A stretch of 14,365 nucleotides of DNA from Paratractidigestivibacter sp963640745 (GTDB taxonomy: Bacteria > Actinomycetota > Coriobacteriia > Coriobacteriales > Atopobiaceae). Made by a program: the position numbers and the translations under genes. Positions 13,434 through 14,365 of this stretch are shown piece after piece. Each line of letters starts with the position of its first letter. Position 1 is the first letter of the stretch. The stretch is taken from the NCBI GenBank assembly GCA_963640745.1, contig CAVIBB010000044.1, positions 1 through 14,365 of the forward strand. Reading direction: 5' to 3'. The notes below the pieces were generated by a model. The model had not been told where the DNA came from. It saw nothing but the letters and a program-made list of their open reading frames with translations, and did no database searches.

Positions 13434-14183
13434 ATGTTCGACATCAATGGAAAGACTGCGGTCATCACGGGCGGTACTTCGGGCATCGGCTTGGCCACCG
13501 CCGAGGCGTTCCTCAAGAAGGGCGCCAAGGTTGTTATTGCGGGACGCAATGCCGATCGCGGCGCCGCTGCGGAGGCCGAGCTCAAGAAGGTCTCGCCCGA
13601 TGTCGTTTTTCTCCAGACCGACACGAGCAGCGAGGACGGCGTTAAGGCCCTCGTCGACTTCGCGGTCGAGAGGTTCGGTTCGCTCGACATCATGTTCAAC
13701 AATGCTGGCATCGGCGATATGGCCCCGGTCGACCAGATGACCGGCGAGAACTTCCGTAAGCTCATCGACATCAACCTCACTGGTGTCTTCTACGGCATCA
13801 AATACGCCGCGCTGCAGATGGAGAAGCAGGGTACGGGCGGCGCCATCGTGAACACTTCTTCCATCGAGGGCTGCGTTGGCGATCCGATGCTGCCGAGCTA
13901 CAACGCGGCCAAGGGCGGCGTGAACCTCCTTACCAAGTCCTCGGCGCTTTCGCTCGCCAAGCACAGCATCCGAGTGAACACCGTGAACCCTGGATATATA
14001 GAGACGGGCATGGTCAACGAGGAGACTATGGGCAAGGAGGGCATTGAGCGCCTCGTTGGCCTGCACCCGCTTGGCCGTCTTGGCCACGCCGACGAGATCG
14101 CCCATGGCGTTGTCTTCCTGGTCGAGAACGAGTTCACGACCGGTCATAACCTCTACATCGACGGCGGCTATACCGCGCAGTAA
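13434..14183 (+). CDS. Short-chain dehydrogenase/reductase (classical SDR), NAD(P)-dependent oxidoreductase
   Basis: A 249-residue classical SDR, full length for the family. The N-terminal Rossmann motif is TGGTSGIG (12-19), NNAG is at 89-92, and the catalytic tetrad is N114, S143, Y156 and K160 (YNAAK). The cofactor-specificity position after beta-2 reads AGRN with R38, which favours NADP(H) by family rule. PGYIETGM after strand 6 and IDGGYTAQ at the C-terminus are typical. It oxidises or reduces an alcohol/ketone pair; substrates in this family range from 3-oxoacyl-ACP to sugars and steroids. Bile-acid hydroxysteroid dehydrogenases occur in related gut bacteria, but nothing here singles out a steroid. 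It is monocistronic, with a strong SD, a promoter region with an inverted repeat, and a terminator directly after. Confidence 0.93.
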   Translation: MFDINGKTAVITGGTSGIGLATAEAFLKKGAKVVIAGRNADRGAAAEAELKKVSPDVVFLQTDTSSEDGVKALVDFAVERFGSLDIMFNNAGIGDMAPVDQMTGENFRKLIDINLTGVFYGIKYAALQMEKQGTGGAIVNTSSIEGCVGDPMLPSYNAAKGGVNLLTKSSALSLAKHSIRVNTVNPGYIETGMVNEETMGKEGIERLVGLHPLGRLGHADEIAHGVVFLVENEFTTGHNLYIDGGYTAQ

Positions 14184-14212
14184 GCCGACAGAAGCATTTG
14201 GAATGCATCGAG

Positions 14213-14248
14213 TGGCGCCCCGGAGCGATCCGCCCGGGGCGCCATTTT
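14213..14248 (+). terminator. Intrinsic terminator after the SDR gene
   Basis: An 11-bp GC-rich stem, TGGCGCCCCGG (14213-14223) with CCGGGGCGCCA (14234-14244), has a 10-nt loop and is followed by TTTT. It begins 30 bp after the SDR stop codon. Confidence 0.85.
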
Positions 14249-14365
14249 CAAACCGGGCCAGTGTACGCACTAAGACGAAGCAGCGGAACAACCTATATAT
14301 AGAGAGAAGGAACGCTGCTCTCTCCCCGATTTGTGCAGGGGATGTGGAGAAGGGCGCGCCCCCTT
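14249..14365. other. Terminal non-coding segment with small inverted repeats
   Basis: No gene start is visible before the window ends. AGCAGCG (14279-14285) is complementary to CGCTGCT (14313-14319). Overlapping it, AGAGAG (about 14301-14306) is complementary to CTCTCT (about 14318-14323). A CTATATATAG palindrome lies between. CCCC-N10-GGGG follows near 14325-14342. The AT-rich CTATATATAG could be part of a promoter for a gene to the right, but no -35 is clear. Confidence 0.35.

Overview
The window is GC-rich (roughly two thirds G+C by eye), strongly third-position GC-biased and densely coding. It carries a two-ATPase 2-hydroxyacyl-CoA-dehydratase-activase-like giant protein, a Tat-type lipoprotein, peptidase T and Cof-type HAD phosphatases. 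Together these suggest an anaerobic, host-associated actinobacterium of the class Coriobacteriia, most likely Collinsella or a close relative. That assignment is inferred from protein style and composition, not from a database match.

Layout. (1) Positions 1-509, minus strand: 5' part of a membrane-anchored protein, cut by the window edge, divergent from a LacI-family regulator (732-1736). (2) 1737-2102: an intergenic region with a 19-bp perfect inverted repeat enclosing nested smaller hairpins. (3) 2103-7452: a TetR-family regulator overlapping, and probably translationally coupled to, a 1,555-residue activase-like protein, closed by a GC-rich hairpin terminator. (4) 7577-8404: a Cof-type HAD phosphatase. 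(5) 8405-8767: an intergenic region with four 27-bp repeats, two forward and two inverted. (6) 8768-12622: a tight four-gene unit of peptidase T, a PH-like membrane protein, a second Cof-type HAD phosphatase and a Tat/lipobox substrate-binding protein. (7) 12623-13042: a second, unrelated-sequence array of seven repeat units ending at a strong promoter. (8) 13043-13119: initiator tRNA-Met with its own terminator. (9) 13434-14183: an SDR oxidoreductase with a strong Shine-Dalgarno and a terminator. The last ~120 bp hold small inverted repeats but no gene.

How the genes may work together. TetR probably controls itself and the activase-like protein. That protein belongs to the ATP-driven low-potential electron-transfer family that serves 2-hydroxyacyl-CoA dehydratases and related double-cubane enzymes, but no partner enzyme is encoded here. 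The peptidase T unit joins a tripeptide-cleaving cytosolic enzyme with a phosphatase and an exported binding protein that has no permease or ATPase in view.

Most unusual. The two intergenic arrays differ in sequence but share the same geometry: 27-bp units at an exact 41-bp pitch (27 + 14), a run of forward copies followed by inverted copies mirrored about a centre. In the second array the centre is a perfect 25-bp stem with a 5-nt loop. This looks like an organised repeat family rather than chance, and it is the best candidate here for something undescribed.
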